NCBI GenBank assembly: GCA_036568605.1
Contig: DATCSE010000473.1
Location: forward strand, 1-43,081
Length of the DNA stretch: 43,081 nucleotides
Direction of reading: 5' to 3'
From: DATCSE01 sp036568605
Lineage (GTDB): Bacteria; Pseudomonadota; Gammaproteobacteria; Burkholderiales; Burkholderiaceae_C
Below the pieces are notes generated by a model. That model did not search any database, was not told the origin of the DNA, and saw only the letters and a list, made by a program, of their open reading frames with translations. The position numbers and the translations under genes are program-made. Shown here piece by piece: positions 16,897 through 25,563 of the stretch (position 1 is the first letter of the stretch; every line of letters starts with the position of its first letter).

Positions 16897-19800
16897 GTGT
16901 CTGCTCCTCTTCGACTGCCTCGTCTTCGATGCCGTCTGCCGTCTGCGTCACGCGTGCGAGCCGAACGATCAACTCGTCCCAGGCGAAACGCAGCGCCAAC
17001 TCGCGCAAGTCCGCTGTGGCAGCCTCGCATTCGGGGTGGTCCTGCACCAGTGCATCGAGTGCGTCGTGCAAGCCTTGCCGGTGCCCGAGGCGCGCCAACC
17101 GCAACAGCACCGCCGCGTGCGCCGGCGGCAGCACTGCGGCCGATGCGGGCAGGTCCGGTGCAGCGGTCGGCGACATCGCCGTCCAACTCGGCACGGCAAG
17201 CTCGGCGACCCATTCGAGTTCCAGGTGGCGCTGCAGCATCGCGAGCAGCTCCGATTCGATCACCGGCTTGTCGACGAAGCCTTGACAGCCGGCGGCCTCG
17301 ATCTTGTCGCTCTGGTTCTCGAACGCGTTGGCCGAAACCATGATGATCGGCATTCCGGCGATGCCGTGGGCGCGGATGCGGCGTGCCGTTTCCCAGCCGT
17401 CCATGTCGTCCATCGAGATGTCCAGCAGCACCGCATCGGGCGGCTGCTCGAGCACGCTGTCCAGGCACTCGCGTCCGCTCGCCGCTTCGCGCACGCGGAA
17501 GCCCAACGGCAGCAGCATGCCGGCGAGCATCTGGCGCTGCGTCGGCTGGTCGTCGACGACCAGGAGGCTGCGTCGTGCGCCGATGTAGCCGCTGACCGGG
17601 CGATGCCGCGGCAGCTGCGCATCTCCGGGCTCGGCGGTTTCGCTCAGGTACAGCCGCACCGTGAACGTGCTGCCCTCGCCGGGGCTGCTCGAGACCGTCA
17701 GCTCGCCGCCCATCAGCTCGGTCAACAGGTGCGTGATCGTCAGGCCCAGCCCGGTGCCGGGCTCGCCGGTGCGCCGGCCGGCGCTGCCGCGCTCGAACGG
17801 CAGGAAGATGCGCTCCAGATCCTCGGCCGCGATGCCGATCCCGGTGTCGATGACCTGGAAGCGTGCCACTTCACGCGTGTGGTCGAGCAGCAGCGTGACA
17901 TGGCCTCGATCGGTGAAGCGCACGGCGTTGCCGAGCAGGTTGATCAGGATCTGGCGCAGCCGGCGCGCGTCGGCGCGCACGTAGGCCGGCACGCGGCCCT
18001 GGGTGCGCAGTTCGAACGCCAGGCCCTTCGCGGCGGCCTGCGGTGCGACCATGCGCACGACATCGTCGAGGAAGGCGCGCATCGGCAGCGGTGCGATGTC
18101 CAGCCGCAGCTTGCCGGCTTCGATGCGCGCCAGGTCCAGCAGGCCGTCGATCAGGCCATGCAGATGCTCACCGCTGCGCTGGATCGTGCCGAGCGCAGCC
18201 CGGTGCTCACCGTGGATCTGTTCGTCCTTCAAGAGGATCTGCGCATAGCCGAGGATGCCGTTCAGCGGCGTGCGCAGCTCGTGGGTCATGCCAGCGACAT
18301 AGCGCGTCTTGGCCTGGTTCGCGGCCTCGGCCAGGTCCTTCGCTGCTTGCAGCGCAATGTCGGTCCGCTTGTGCGCGTCGATCTCGCGCAGCAGCAACTC
18401 GTTCTGGCGATTCGATTCGTCCTCGGCCATGCGCCGGCTCTCGCTGCCCAGCACCATCCACCACGCGCCCACCGCCGCGGCCAGCGACAGCAGCGCGAAG
18501 GCCTTCAGCAGCGGCGCGCGCAGCAGCGTCTGGTCAGCCCCGTTCAGCGCGCCTTGCTGTTCGTAAACCACGCCGAGGATGACCGCGAACAGTGCGACCA
18601 GCGACAACGCGACGACCAGGTAATGCGCGACGCGGAAGTTCAGTCGCCGGCTCAGCGCTGCCGGCAGCACCGCGGCCAGCGCGGCTTGCACCTGCTCCGT
18701 CGCCCGCGAGTCGGTCTTGCAGCGGTCCCGGCAGCGCGACTCCAGCGTGCAGCAGAGCGAGCAGATCGGCGCCGCATACGCCGGGCACTGGGCCATGTCG
18801 TCCGACTCGAAGGTGTTCTCGCACACCGAGCAGGTCACCGCCTCGCCGGGCATCCAGGCGCCGCCGTCGCGCCGCGCTTCATAGTAGCGGCCGCGGGTCC
18901 ACCAGGCGAGCAGGGGTGCGGCCAGCATCGATGCGAACAGCGCGATGAACGGCGCGAACGCCTGTGCGGTCGGACCCAGCGCGCCGGCGTAGGCGCCCAT
19001 GCCGAGTGCCGAGGCAAGCAGCATCGCGCCGAGCCCGACCGGGTTGAGGTCGTACAGATGCGCGCGCTTGAACTCGATGTGCTTCGGGCTCCAGCCCAGC
19101 GGCTTGTTGATCAGCAGATCGGCGACCAGTGCGCCGACCCAGGCGATCGCGATATTGCTGTACAGGCCGAGCACGCGCTCGAGCGCCGCGAACACGCCCA
19201 GCGTCATCAGCAGCACCGCGATCAGGACGTTGAACACCAGCCAGACGACGCGGCCCGGGTGGCTGTGGGTCAACCGCGCGAAGAAGTTCGACCAGGCGAG
19301 CGAGCCCGCGTAGGCGTTGGTCAGGTTGATCTTGACCTGCGAGACCACGACGAACAGCACGGTCGCAGCCAGCACCCAGGCGGGCGAGCTGAACACGTAG
19401 CCGAAGCCGGCCAGATACATCTGGGTCGGCTCGACCGCCTTGTCGACCGGGATCTCATGCTGCAGCGCGACGAACGCGAGGAACGCGCCGCCCAGCATCT
19501 TCAGCATGCCCGGCACGATCCAGCCGGGGCCGGCGACCAGCACCGCGGTCCACCAGCGCACCCGATTCGCGCGAGTCTTCTCGGGGAGGAATCGCAGATA
19601 GTCGACCTGCTCGCCGATCTGGACGACCAGCGAGAACGCCACCGTCGCTGCAGCGCCGAACATCACCGCATCGAACGCGCTGCTGTGCGACACGGTTCCG
19701 GCGAGCGTCGTGAAGTCGCCGTACAGGCTGGGCTGCTTCGCCAGCACCGCGACATACGGCAGCGAGAACATCAGGATCCAGACCGGCTGCGTCCACCACT

Positions 19801-20335
19801 GGAGGCGCGAGATCAGCGTGATGCCGTGCATCACCAGCGGCACCACGCCCAGCGACGCGACGAGATAACACAGCGCAAGCGGCCAGTCGAAGTACATCTG
19901 CAGCGCGAGGGCGAGGATCGCCGCCTCGAGCGCGAAGAAGATGAACGTGAAGCTCGCGTAGACCAGCGAGGTGATCGTCGACCCGAGGTAGCCGAAGCCG
20001 GCGCCTCGGGTCAGCAGATCCATGTCGACGCCGTATTTGGCGGCGTAGTAGCTGATCGGCAGCCCGGTCAGGAACGTGACCAGGCCCACGACCAGGATGG
20101 CCCACGCCGCGTTCGAGAACCCGTAGCTCAGCGCGATCGCGCCGCCGATCGCCTCCAGCGCCAGGAACGAGGTCGCGCCGAACGCGGTGTTCGCGACGCG
20201 GAACTCGCTCCACTTTCGAAAACTGCGCGGCGTGTAGCGCAGCGCGTAGTCCTCCATCGATTCGTTCGCGACCCAGGAGTTGTAGTCGCGCCGGATCCGG
20301 AAGATTTTCTGCGTGTGAGGCTGCTGCTGGGTCAC
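16880..20335 (-). CDS. NCS1-permease / cysteine-cluster / hybrid histidine kinase fusion
   Basis: A 1151-residue membrane sensor. Residues about 1-480 form an NCS1-type purine/cytosine/allantoin-permease domain with about twelve membrane segments, beginning with the soluble ESMEDYALRYTPRSFRKWSEF motif. A cytosolic eight-cysteine cluster follows (502-539, spacing C-x2-C-x11-C-x7-C-x2-CC-x5-C-x3-C), probably metal-binding. Then come two more membrane helices (about 575-635), a HisKA domain with His685 (MTHELRTPLNG), an HATPase_c domain (DTGIGI, GTGLGLTI), a receiver with Asp972 (VLLDISMDDMDG) and a helical C-terminal tail. GTG 20335 is chosen because the preceding frame is not protein-like and runs into the urtA leader; no clear ribosome site is seen. 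It may sense its transported ligand, as the SLC5-linked kinase CbrA is thought to. Its position divergent from urtA suggests a urea/amide/ureide signal. Confidence 0.9.
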   Translation of the reverse strand: MTQQQPHTQKIFRIRRDYNSWVANESMEDYALRYTPRSFRKWSEFRVANTAFGATSFLALEAIGGAIALSYGFSNAAWAILVVGLVTFLTGLPISYYAAKYGVDMDLLTRGAGFGYLGSTITSLVYASFTFIFFALEAAILALALQMYFDWPLALCYLVASLGVVPLVMHGITLISRLQWWTQPVWILMFSLPYVAVLAKQPSLYGDFTTLAGTVSHSSAFDAVMFGAAATVAFSLVVQIGEQVDYLRFLPEKTRANRVRWWTAVLVAGPGWIVPGMLKMLGGAFLAFVALQHEIPVDKAVEPTQMYLAGFGYVFSSPAWVLAATVLFVVVSQVKINLTNAYAGSLAWSNFFARLTHSHPGRVVWLVFNVLIAVLLMTLGVFAALERVLGLYSNIAIAWVGALVADLLINKPLGWSPKHIEFKRAHLYDLNPVGLGAMLLASALGMGAYAGALGPTAQAFAPFIALFASMLAAPLLAWWTRGRYYEARRDGGAWMPGEAVTCSVCENTFESDDMAQCPAYAAPICSLCCTLESRCRDRCKTDSRATEQVQAALAAVLPAALSRRLNFRVAHYLVVALSLVALFAVILGVVYEQQGALNGADQTLLRAPLLKAFALLSLAAAVGAWWMVLGSESRRMAEDESNRQNELLLREIDAHKRTDIALQAAKDLAEAANQAKTRYVAGMTHELRTPLNGILGYAQILLKDEQIHGEHRAALGTIQRSGEHLHGLIDGLLDLARIEAGKLRLDIAPLPMRAFLDDVVRMVAPQAAAKGLAFELRTQGRVPAYVRADARRLRQILINLLGNAVRFTDRGHVTLLLDHTREVARFQVIDTGIGIAAEDLERIFLPFERGSAGRRTGEPGTGLGLTITHLLTELMGGELTVSSSPGEGSTFTVRLYLSETAEPGDAQLPRHRPVSGYIGARRSLLVVDDQPTQRQMLAGMLLPLGFRVREAASGRECLDSVLEQPPDAVLLDISMDDMDGWETARRIRAHGIAGMPIIMVSANAFENQSDKIEAAGCQGFVDKPVIESELLAMLQRHLELEWVAELAVPSWTAMSPTAAPDLPASAAVLPPAHAAVLLRLARLGHRQGLHDALDALVQDHPECEAATADLRELALRFAWDELIVRLARVTQTADGIEDEAVEEEQTRESHS

Positions 20336-20533
20336 GGGCGGTCCGCCGCGCGAAGCAGCGGTCTGGAGGCCGGAGCCGGCGTCGATGCAAGAAGCGCTCC
20401 CGGTCTTCACGCAGTGTGGCGGTGCCTGCGAACGAGGAGCTACGTTGATTGACGTATTCGCCGTTCGGACCAGCTCTCCGAAGATGCCGCCGAACCGATG
20501 TTCGTCACCCAACCGTCTGGAGAGTCCATCACC

Positions 20534-21784
20534 ATGTCACGCGACCACGACCCCATGTCGACGGATCACAGCCGTCGCCGCCTGCTGCAGGGTGCTGCGG
20601 CCTTGCCCCTGCTTGGTGCAGGCGGGCTGAGCTTCGGGCAAGCCACGGCCTCGGTCAACACGACCAAGCTCGCGATCACCGACACCGAAGTGACGGTCGG
20701 CCAGTTGCATTCGTCGACCGGCACGATGGCGATCTCCGAGACCGGTTCGATCCAGGCCGAGCAGCTCGCGATCGATCAGATCAACGCGATGGGCGGCATC
20801 CTCGGGCGCAAGATCAAGGTCATCAAGGAGGACGGCGCGTCCGACTGGCCGACCTTCGCCGAGAAGTCGAAGAAGCTGCTGATCAACGATCGCTGCGCCG
20901 CGGTGTTCGGCTGCTGGACCTCGGCCTCGCGCAAGGCCGTGCTGCCGGTGTTCGAGAAGGAGAACGGCCTGCTGTACTACCCGACCTTCTACGAAGGCCT
21001 GGAGCAGTCCAAGAACGTGTTCTACACGGGCCAGGAGGCGACCCAGCAGATCCTCTACAGCCTGGACTGGGCGAAGAAGGAGAAGAAGGCGACCACCTTC
21101 TTCCTGATCGGCTCGGACTACATCTGGCCGCGCACCTCGATGAAGATCGCGCGCAAGCACATCGAGAACTTCCAGAAGGGCAAGGTCGTCGGCGAGGAGT
21201 ACTACCCGCTGGGCAGCACCAACTTCGGCTCGCTGATGAACAAGATCAAGGTGCAGAAGCCGGACTGCATCTTCACCGCCGTGGTCGGCGGCTCGAACGT
21301 CGCGTTCTACAAGGCGCTGAAGGCGGCCGGCATCACGGGCGACAAGCAGCTGCTCGTGACCCTCTCGGTCACCGAGGACGAGATGACCGGCGTGGGCGGC
21401 GAGAACTTCACCGGCTTCTATTCGTCGATGAAGTACTTCCAGTCGCTGGACAACGAGAACAACAAGAAGTTCGTCTCCGCGTTCAAGGGCAAGTACGGCA
21501 AGGACGCGGTGATCGGCGACGTCACGCAGGCCGGCTACCTCGGCCCCTGGCTGTGGAAGGCGGCAGTCGAGAAGGCGAAGAGCTTCGACGTCGACAAGGT
21601 GGTCGCGGCATCGCCGGGCATCGAGCTGAAGATTGCGCCCGAAGGCTACGTCAAGCTCGACGAGAACCACCACCTGTGGAGCAAGTCGCGCATCGCGATG
21701 GGCATGCCCGACGCGACCTTCAAGGTCGTCTCGGAGTCGCCGGACCTGATCAAGCCGGAGCCGTTCCCGAAGGGGTACCAATAG
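20534..21784 (+). CDS. urtA: Urea/short-chain amide ABC transporter binding protein UrtA
   Basis: A 416-residue Peripla_BP_5-type protein. The N terminus carries a twin-arginine-like motif SRRRLLQG followed by a hydrophobic stretch, suggesting export in folded form. The mature part has the UrtA/FmdD pattern (VGQLHSSTGTMAISETG, FGCWTSASRKAVLPVFE, GLLYYPTFYEGLEQSKNVFYTG). Relatives bind urea or formamide/acetamide; with formamidase and amidase downstream, amides are as likely as urea. ATG 20534 is preferred because GGAGAG lies about 10 bases upstream; ATG 20498 and 20555 are alternatives. It is the first gene of the transporter set and divergent from the permease-kinase gene. Confidence 0.93.
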   Translation: MSRDHDPMSTDHSRRRLLQGAAALPLLGAGGLSFGQATASVNTTKLAITDTEVTVGQLHSSTGTMAISETGSIQAEQLAIDQINAMGGILGRKIKVIKEDGASDWPTFAEKSKKLLINDRCAAVFGCWTSASRKAVLPVFEKENGLLYYPTFYEGLEQSKNVFYTGQEATQQILYSLDWAKKEKKATTFFLIGSDYIWPRTSMKIARKHIENFQKGKVVGEEYYPLGSTNFGSLMNKIKVQKPDCIFTAVVGGSNVAFYKALKAAGITGDKQLLVTLSVTEDEMTGVGGENFTGFYSSMKYFQSLDNENNKKFVSAFKGKYGKDAVIGDVTQAGYLGPWLWKAAVEKAKSFDVDKVVAASPGIELKIAPEGYVKLDENHHLWSKSRIAMGMPDATFKVVSESPDLIKPEPFPKGYQ

Positions 21785-21796
21785 GCGAGGTTTCTT

Positions 21797-21886
21797 GGAC
21801 GCAAAGGCGCAAAGGGGCGCAAAGGCGCAAAGAAATCTTTGCTCTTCTTCCTTGGCGTCTTTGCGTCCCTTGGCGACTTTGCGTCC
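21797..21886. repeat. REP-like inverted repeat with 36-base arms
   Basis: Between urtA and urtB two 36-base arms, 21797-21832 and 21851-21886, are inverted copies matching at 31 of 36 positions, with an 18-base loop. Each arm is itself built from two GACGCAAAG/GGCGCAAAG-type units. Repeats of the GCAAAGGCGCAAAG kind are scattered through Burkholderiales genomes. In mRNA this would form a strong hairpin just after urtA, which could protect the urtA message or cut read-through, and so favour binding-protein synthesis over permeases. Confidence 0.8.
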
Positions 21887-21919
21887 AGGCCCAGGGCCTT
21901 TCAACTGAACGTCGACACC

Positions 21920-22834
21920 ATGAACCTGACCGAGATGCTGAACATCGGCCTGATGCAGGGCTTCGCCGGGCTGAGCCTGTTCGCGGTGCTGCTGCTGATG
22001 GGCCTGGGCCTGGCGATCATCTTCGGGCAGATGGGCGTCATCAACATGGCGCACGGCGAGTTCATGGCGATCGGCGCGTACACGATCTACCTCGGCTCGC
22101 ACCTGTCGGGCCTGTACGCGCCTTCGTTCGTGAAGTACTACTTCCCGTGTGCGATCCTGCTCGCGTTCGTGTTCGCGTTCATCGGCGGCTGGTTGATCGA
22201 GTGGGCGCTGATCCGGCACCTGTACAAGCGCCCGCTCGACACGCTGCTCGCGACCTGGGGCGTGAGCCTCGCGCTGCAGCAGATGTTCCGCAGCTTCATC
22301 GGCCCGAAGGAAGTGAGCCCGACGCTGCCCGACTGGCTGCTCGGCTCGTGGGCGCCGGCACCGGGGCTGGACATCCCGATCAACGGCCTGTTCGTGCTCG
22401 CGCTCACGACCGTCGTGACGATCGGCGTGCTGATCGCGCTGAGCCGCAGCCGCTGGGGCCTGCGGGTGCGGGCCACGGTGAGCAACCGCACGATGGCCAA
22501 CGCGATCGGCATCGACACGAAGAAGACCGATAGGCTCACCTTCGCGATCGGCTGCGGCATCGCCGGCGTGGCCGGTGCCGCCTTCACGACGATAGGGTCG
22601 ACCGGGCCGACCTCGGGCCAGCTCTACATCGTCGACTCGTTCCTGGTCGTCACCTTCGGCGGTGCCGCGAGCCTGCTCGGCACCGTGGTCTCGGCCTTCG
22701 GCATCGCGCAGACCCAATCGATCACCGAATTCTTCCTGGCCGGCTCGATGGCCAAGGTGCTGACGCTGTCGCTGATCGTGCTGATCCTGATGATCCGCCC
22801 GCAAGGCCTGTTCGCCAGCAAGGTTCGCCGCTGA
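21920..22834 (+). CDS. urtB: Urea/amide ABC transporter permease UrtB
   Basis: A 304-residue LivH-type permease with about eight membrane helices. Recognisable are GLAIIFGQMGVINMAHGEFMA near the start, LLATWGVSLALQQMFRSFIGPKEV, and the coupling loop with RATVSNRTMANAIGI. It forms the inner-membrane channel with UrtC. ATG 21920 is chosen because the open frame upstream consists of the REP-like repeat and the expected N terminus (MNLTEMLNIGLMQGF) begins here; the ribosome site is weak. UrtC follows after 28 bases. Family and context (urtABCDE order) support the call. Confidence 0.92.
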   Translation: MNLTEMLNIGLMQGFAGLSLFAVLLLMGLGLAIIFGQMGVINMAHGEFMAIGAYTIYLGSHLSGLYAPSFVKYYFPCAILLAFVFAFIGGWLIEWALIRHLYKRPLDTLLATWGVSLALQQMFRSFIGPKEVSPTLPDWLLGSWAPAPGLDIPINGLFVLALTTVVTIGVLIALSRSRWGLRVRATVSNRTMANAIGIDTKKTDRLTFAIGCGIAGVAGAAFTTIGSTGPTSGQLYIVDSFLVVTFGGAASLLGTVVSAFGIAQTQSITEFFLAGSMAKVLTLSLIVLILMIRPQGLFASKVRR

Positions 22835-22862
22835 CCCCAATCCCGCCTGGAGCCCGCTCCCG

Positions 22863-24083
22863 ATGAATGCCGTCCACGCCCTGATCAAGCGCTACCAGCT
22901 CGGCAGCCTGCTGGTCCTCACCTTGCTGCTCGCCGTCGTGCTGCCGCTCTCGCTCGACGTGTTCCGCCTCAACCTGGTCGGCAAGTACCTGACCTATGCC
23001 TTCGTCGCGATCGGCCTCGTGATGGTGTGGGGCTATGGCGGCGTGCTGAGCCTGGGGCAGGGCGTGTTCTTCGGACTCGGCGGCTACGCGATGGCGATGT
23101 TCCTGAAGCTCGAGGCGAGCGACCCGGTGTCGACCAAGATCCAGTCGACCCCCGGCATCCCCGACTTCATGGACTGGAACCAGCTGACCGCGCTGCCCGC
23201 GTTCTGGCTGCCGTTCAAGCACCTGCCGTTCGCGCTGATCGCGGTGGTCGTGCTGCCGACGCTGCTCGCGTGGATCATCAGCTTCGCGATGTTCAAGCGC
23301 CGCGTCGGCGGCGTGTACTTCGCGATCATCACGCAGGCGGTCGCGCTGATCCTGACCGTGCTGATCATCGGGCAGCAGGGCTACACGGGCGGCGTCAACG
23401 GCATGACCGACCTGAAGACGCTGCTGGGCTGGGATACGCGCACCGACCACGCGAAGGTGGTCCTGTATTACGCGTGCGTCGCACTGCTGATCGGCAGCAT
23501 CCTGCTGTGCCGCTGGATCCAGACCGGCAAGGCGGGCACCCTGCTGCTCGCGATGCGCGACAAGGAGGACCGCGTGCGCTTCTCGGGCTACGACGTCGCG
23601 AACTTCCGCATCTTCACGTTCTGCCTGGCGGCGGCGCTCGCCGGCATCGGCGGCGCGCTGTTCACGCTGCAGGTCGGCTTCATGTCGCCGAGCTTCGTCG
23701 GCATCGTGCCGTCGATCGAGATGGTGATCTTCGCCGCGGTCGGCGGGCGCATGAGCCTGGTCGGCGCGGTGTACGGCGCGCTGCTGGTCAATGCCGGCAA
23801 GACCTACTTCTCGGAGAGCTTTCCGGACCTGTGGCTGTTCCTGATGGCGGCGTTGTTCATCGGCGTGACGATGGCCTTCCCGATGGGGCTGGCGGGGTTG
23901 TGGGACGAGCGCGTGAAGCCGTGGTGGATGGGGTGGCGCGCTCGCAGCGCTCAGCGCCGCGTTGAACCCTCACCCCCCGCCCTCTCCCGCAAGCGGGAGA
24001 GGGAGCCTGACAGAGGGCACGGTGTTCCCCCTCTCCCGCTTGCGGGAGAGGGCTGGGGTGAGGGTGTTGGAGGGGCACGATGA
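22863..24083 (+). CDS. urtC: Urea/amide ABC transporter permease UrtC, with repeat-derived tail
   Basis: A 406-residue LivM-type permease with about ten membrane helices (for example YAFVAIGLVMVWGYGGVLSLGQG, and GGVNGMTDLKTLLG). The coupling-loop region is LLAMRDKEDRVRFSGYDV. The conserved protein ends near DERVKPWWMGWRAR (about residue 360). The last 38 residues (from about 369) are encoded by a REP-like palindromic element and read as Pro/Arg/Gly-rich sequence unlike other UrtC proteins. The frame runs through the whole repeat and stops at TGA 24081-24083, overlapping the urtD start by 4 bases. GGAG precedes the ATG. The tail is presumably cytosolic and tolerated. Confidence 0.92.
   Translation: MNAVHALIKRYQLGSLLVLTLLLAVVLPLSLDVFRLNLVGKYLTYAFVAIGLVMVWGYGGVLSLGQGVFFGLGGYAMAMFLKLEASDPVSTKIQSTPGIPDFMDWNQLTALPAFWLPFKHLPFALIAVVVLPTLLAWIISFAMFKRRVGGVYFAIITQAVALILTVLIIGQQGYTGGVNGMTDLKTLLGWDTRTDHAKVVLYYACVALLIGSILLCRWIQTGKAGTLLLAMRDKEDRVRFSGYDVANFRIFTFCLAAALAGIGGALFTLQVGFMSPSFVGIVPSIEMVIFAAVGGRMSLVGAVYGALLVNAGKTYFSESFPDLWLFLMAALFIGVTMAFPMGLAGLWDERVKPWWMGWRARSAQRRVEPSPPALSRKREREPDRGHGVPPLPLAGEGWGEGVGGAR
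23967..24064. repeat. REP-like palindromic repeat inside the 3' end of urtC
   Basis: The outer arms CCCTCACCCC (23967-23976) and GGGGTGAGGG (24055-24064) are perfect inverted copies. They enclose two hairpins with identical 11-base arms CCCTCTCCCGC / GCGGGAGAGGG, one with an AA loop (23980-24003) and one with a TT loop (24029-24052). This matches the common proteobacterial CCCTCTCCC-type intergenic repeat, except that here it is translated as the tail of UrtC. It lies directly before urtD and can fold into a large structure in mRNA. Confidence 0.88.
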
Positions 24084-24823
24084 GCAACACCGACTTCGCG
24101 CTGGCCATCGAAGACCTCAGCGTCTCGTTCGACGGCTTCAAGGCGATCGACAAGCTGACGCTGTACGTCGACCGCAACGAGCTGCGCGTGATCATCGGCC
24201 CGAACGGCGCCGGCAAGACCACGCTGCTCGACCTGATCTGCGGCAAGACCCGCGCCAGCGCCGGCAGCATCAAGTTCAACAACGCCGAGCTGACGAAGAT
24301 GGCCGAGTACCGCCGCGTGCGCGTCGGCATCGGTCGCAAGTTCCAGACGCCGTCGATCTACGAGAACCTGAGCGTGTTCCAGAACCTCGAGGTCTCGTTC
24401 CCGAAGGGCCGCTCGGTGCTGGGCGCGCTCGCGTTCAAGTGCACCGACGAGGTGAAGGCGAGGGTGCAGGTGGTGGCCGAGGAGATCTTCCTCGCCGACA
24501 AGCTCGAGCTCGAGGCCGGGCTGCTGAGCCACGGCCAGAAGCAGTGGCTGGAGATCGGGATGCTGCTGATGCAGGAGCCCGAGCTGCTGCTGCTCGACGA
24601 GCCGATCGCCGGCATGAGCGCGCGCGAGCGTGAGCTGACCGCCGAGCTGCTGCAGCGCATCTGCCGCAACCGCGCGGTGATCGTGATCGAGCACGACATG
24701 GACTTCGTCAAGAAGATCGCCCACAAGGTCACCGTGATGCACCAGGGAAAGATCCTCGCCGAGGGGCCGATGGAGCAGGTGCAGGCCGATCCGAAGGTGA
24801 TCGACGTGTACCTGGGCCATTGA
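24080..24823 (+). CDS. urtD: Urea/amide ABC transporter ATPase UrtD
   Basis: A 247-residue LivG-type ATPase: Walker A GPNGAGKTT, Q-loop region RKFQTPSIYENL, signature LSHGQKQWLE (the family variant of LSGGQ), Walker B LLLLDEP and H-loop IEHDMDFV. It pairs with UrtE to power the UrtBC channel. ATG 24080 overlaps the urtC stop (ATGA), and GGAGG lies about 8 bases upstream, just after the REP-like repeat. UrtE starts 13 bases after its end. Confidence 0.94.
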   Translation: MSNTDFALAIEDLSVSFDGFKAIDKLTLYVDRNELRVIIGPNGAGKTTLLDLICGKTRASAGSIKFNNAELTKMAEYRRVRVGIGRKFQTPSIYENLSVFQNLEVSFPKGRSVLGALAFKCTDEVKARVQVVAEEIFLADKLELEAGLLSHGQKQWLEIGMLLMQEPELLLLDEPIAGMSARERELTAELLQRICRNRAVIVIEHDMDFVKKIAHKVTVMHQGKILAEGPMEQVQADPKVIDVYLGH

Positions 24824-24836
24824 ACGGAGCGTTCCG

Positions 24837-25526
24837 ATGCTGAAAGTCACCGATCTGTTCGTCGCCTACGGCCAGAGCGAGGCGCTGCATGGCATCTCGT
24901 TCGAGGGCGCGAAGAACGAGACCGTCGCGGTCATGGGCCGCAACGGCATGGGCAAGACCACGCTGTTCAAGAGCCTGATGGGCATCCTGCCGCTCAAGAG
25001 CGGCGCGATCGAGGTGGCCGGGCACGATGTGTCGAAGGACGAGAGCTTCCGCCGCGTGGCCAAGGGCATTGCCTACGTGCCGCAGGGCCGCATGATCTTT
25101 CCGACGCTCAGCGTCGAGGAGAACATCCAGACCGGCCTCGAGAACTCGAAGACGCGCCGCATTCCCGACGAGATCTACGCGCTGTTCCCGGTGCTGTTCG
25201 ACATGCGGCGGCGCAAGGGCGGCAACCTCTCGGGCGGCCAGCAGCAGCAGCTCGCGATCGCGCGCGCGCTCGTCACCGAGCCCAAGGTGCTGCTGCTCGA
25301 CGAGCCGACCGAAGGCATCCAGCCCTCGATCATCAAGGACATCGCGAAGGCGCTGAACGAGATCCGCCGGCTGCGCGAGATCACGATCGTCGTCTCCGAG
25401 CAGGTGCTGAGCTTCGCGATGGACGTGGCCGATCGCCTGTTCGTGATCGAAGGCGGCCGCCTCGTGCACGAGACCACGCGCGAGCAGACCGACGTCGCCC
25501 GCATCAAGCAATACCTCTCCGTCTGA
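24837..25526 (+). CDS. urtE: Urea/amide ABC transporter ATPase UrtE
   Basis: A 229-residue LivF-type ATPase: Walker A GRNGMGKTT, Q-loop YVPQGRMIFPTLSVEEN, signature LSGGQQQQLAIARAL, Walker B LLLLDEPTEGIQPS. The GIQPSII segment after Walker B is usual for UrtE. ATG 24837 has GGAGCG upstream. It completes the urtABCDE set, and the formamidase gene follows after 37 bases on the same strand, so importer and hydrolase are likely co-transcribed. No urease gene is present in the window. Confidence 0.94.
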   Translation: MLKVTDLFVAYGQSEALHGISFEGAKNETVAVMGRNGMGKTTLFKSLMGILPLKSGAIEVAGHDVSKDESFRRVAKGIAYVPQGRMIFPTLSVEENIQTGLENSKTRRIPDEIYALFPVLFDMRRRKGGNLSGGQQQQLAIARALVTEPKVLLLDEPTEGIQPSIIKDIAKALNEIRRLREITIVVSEQVLSFAMDVADRLFVIEGGRLVHETTREQTDVARIKQYLSV

Positions 25527-25563
25527 ACGCTTTCCTTCCTCTCATCCGCAGGAGACGCCCACC

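Noticed and set aside
16829..20452. A continuous open frame of about 1200 codons antisense to the permease-kinase gene
   Set aside because: It is an artefact of high GC and codon bias; its translation is Arg/His/Gln-rich without any domain, while the minus strand encodes clear permease and kinase domains.
20336..20533. Search for NtrC or sigma-54 sites in front of urtA
   Set aside because: A nitrogen-control promoter would be expected, but no convincing TGGCAC-N5-TTGC or TGCACC-type pair was seen in this 198-base region.
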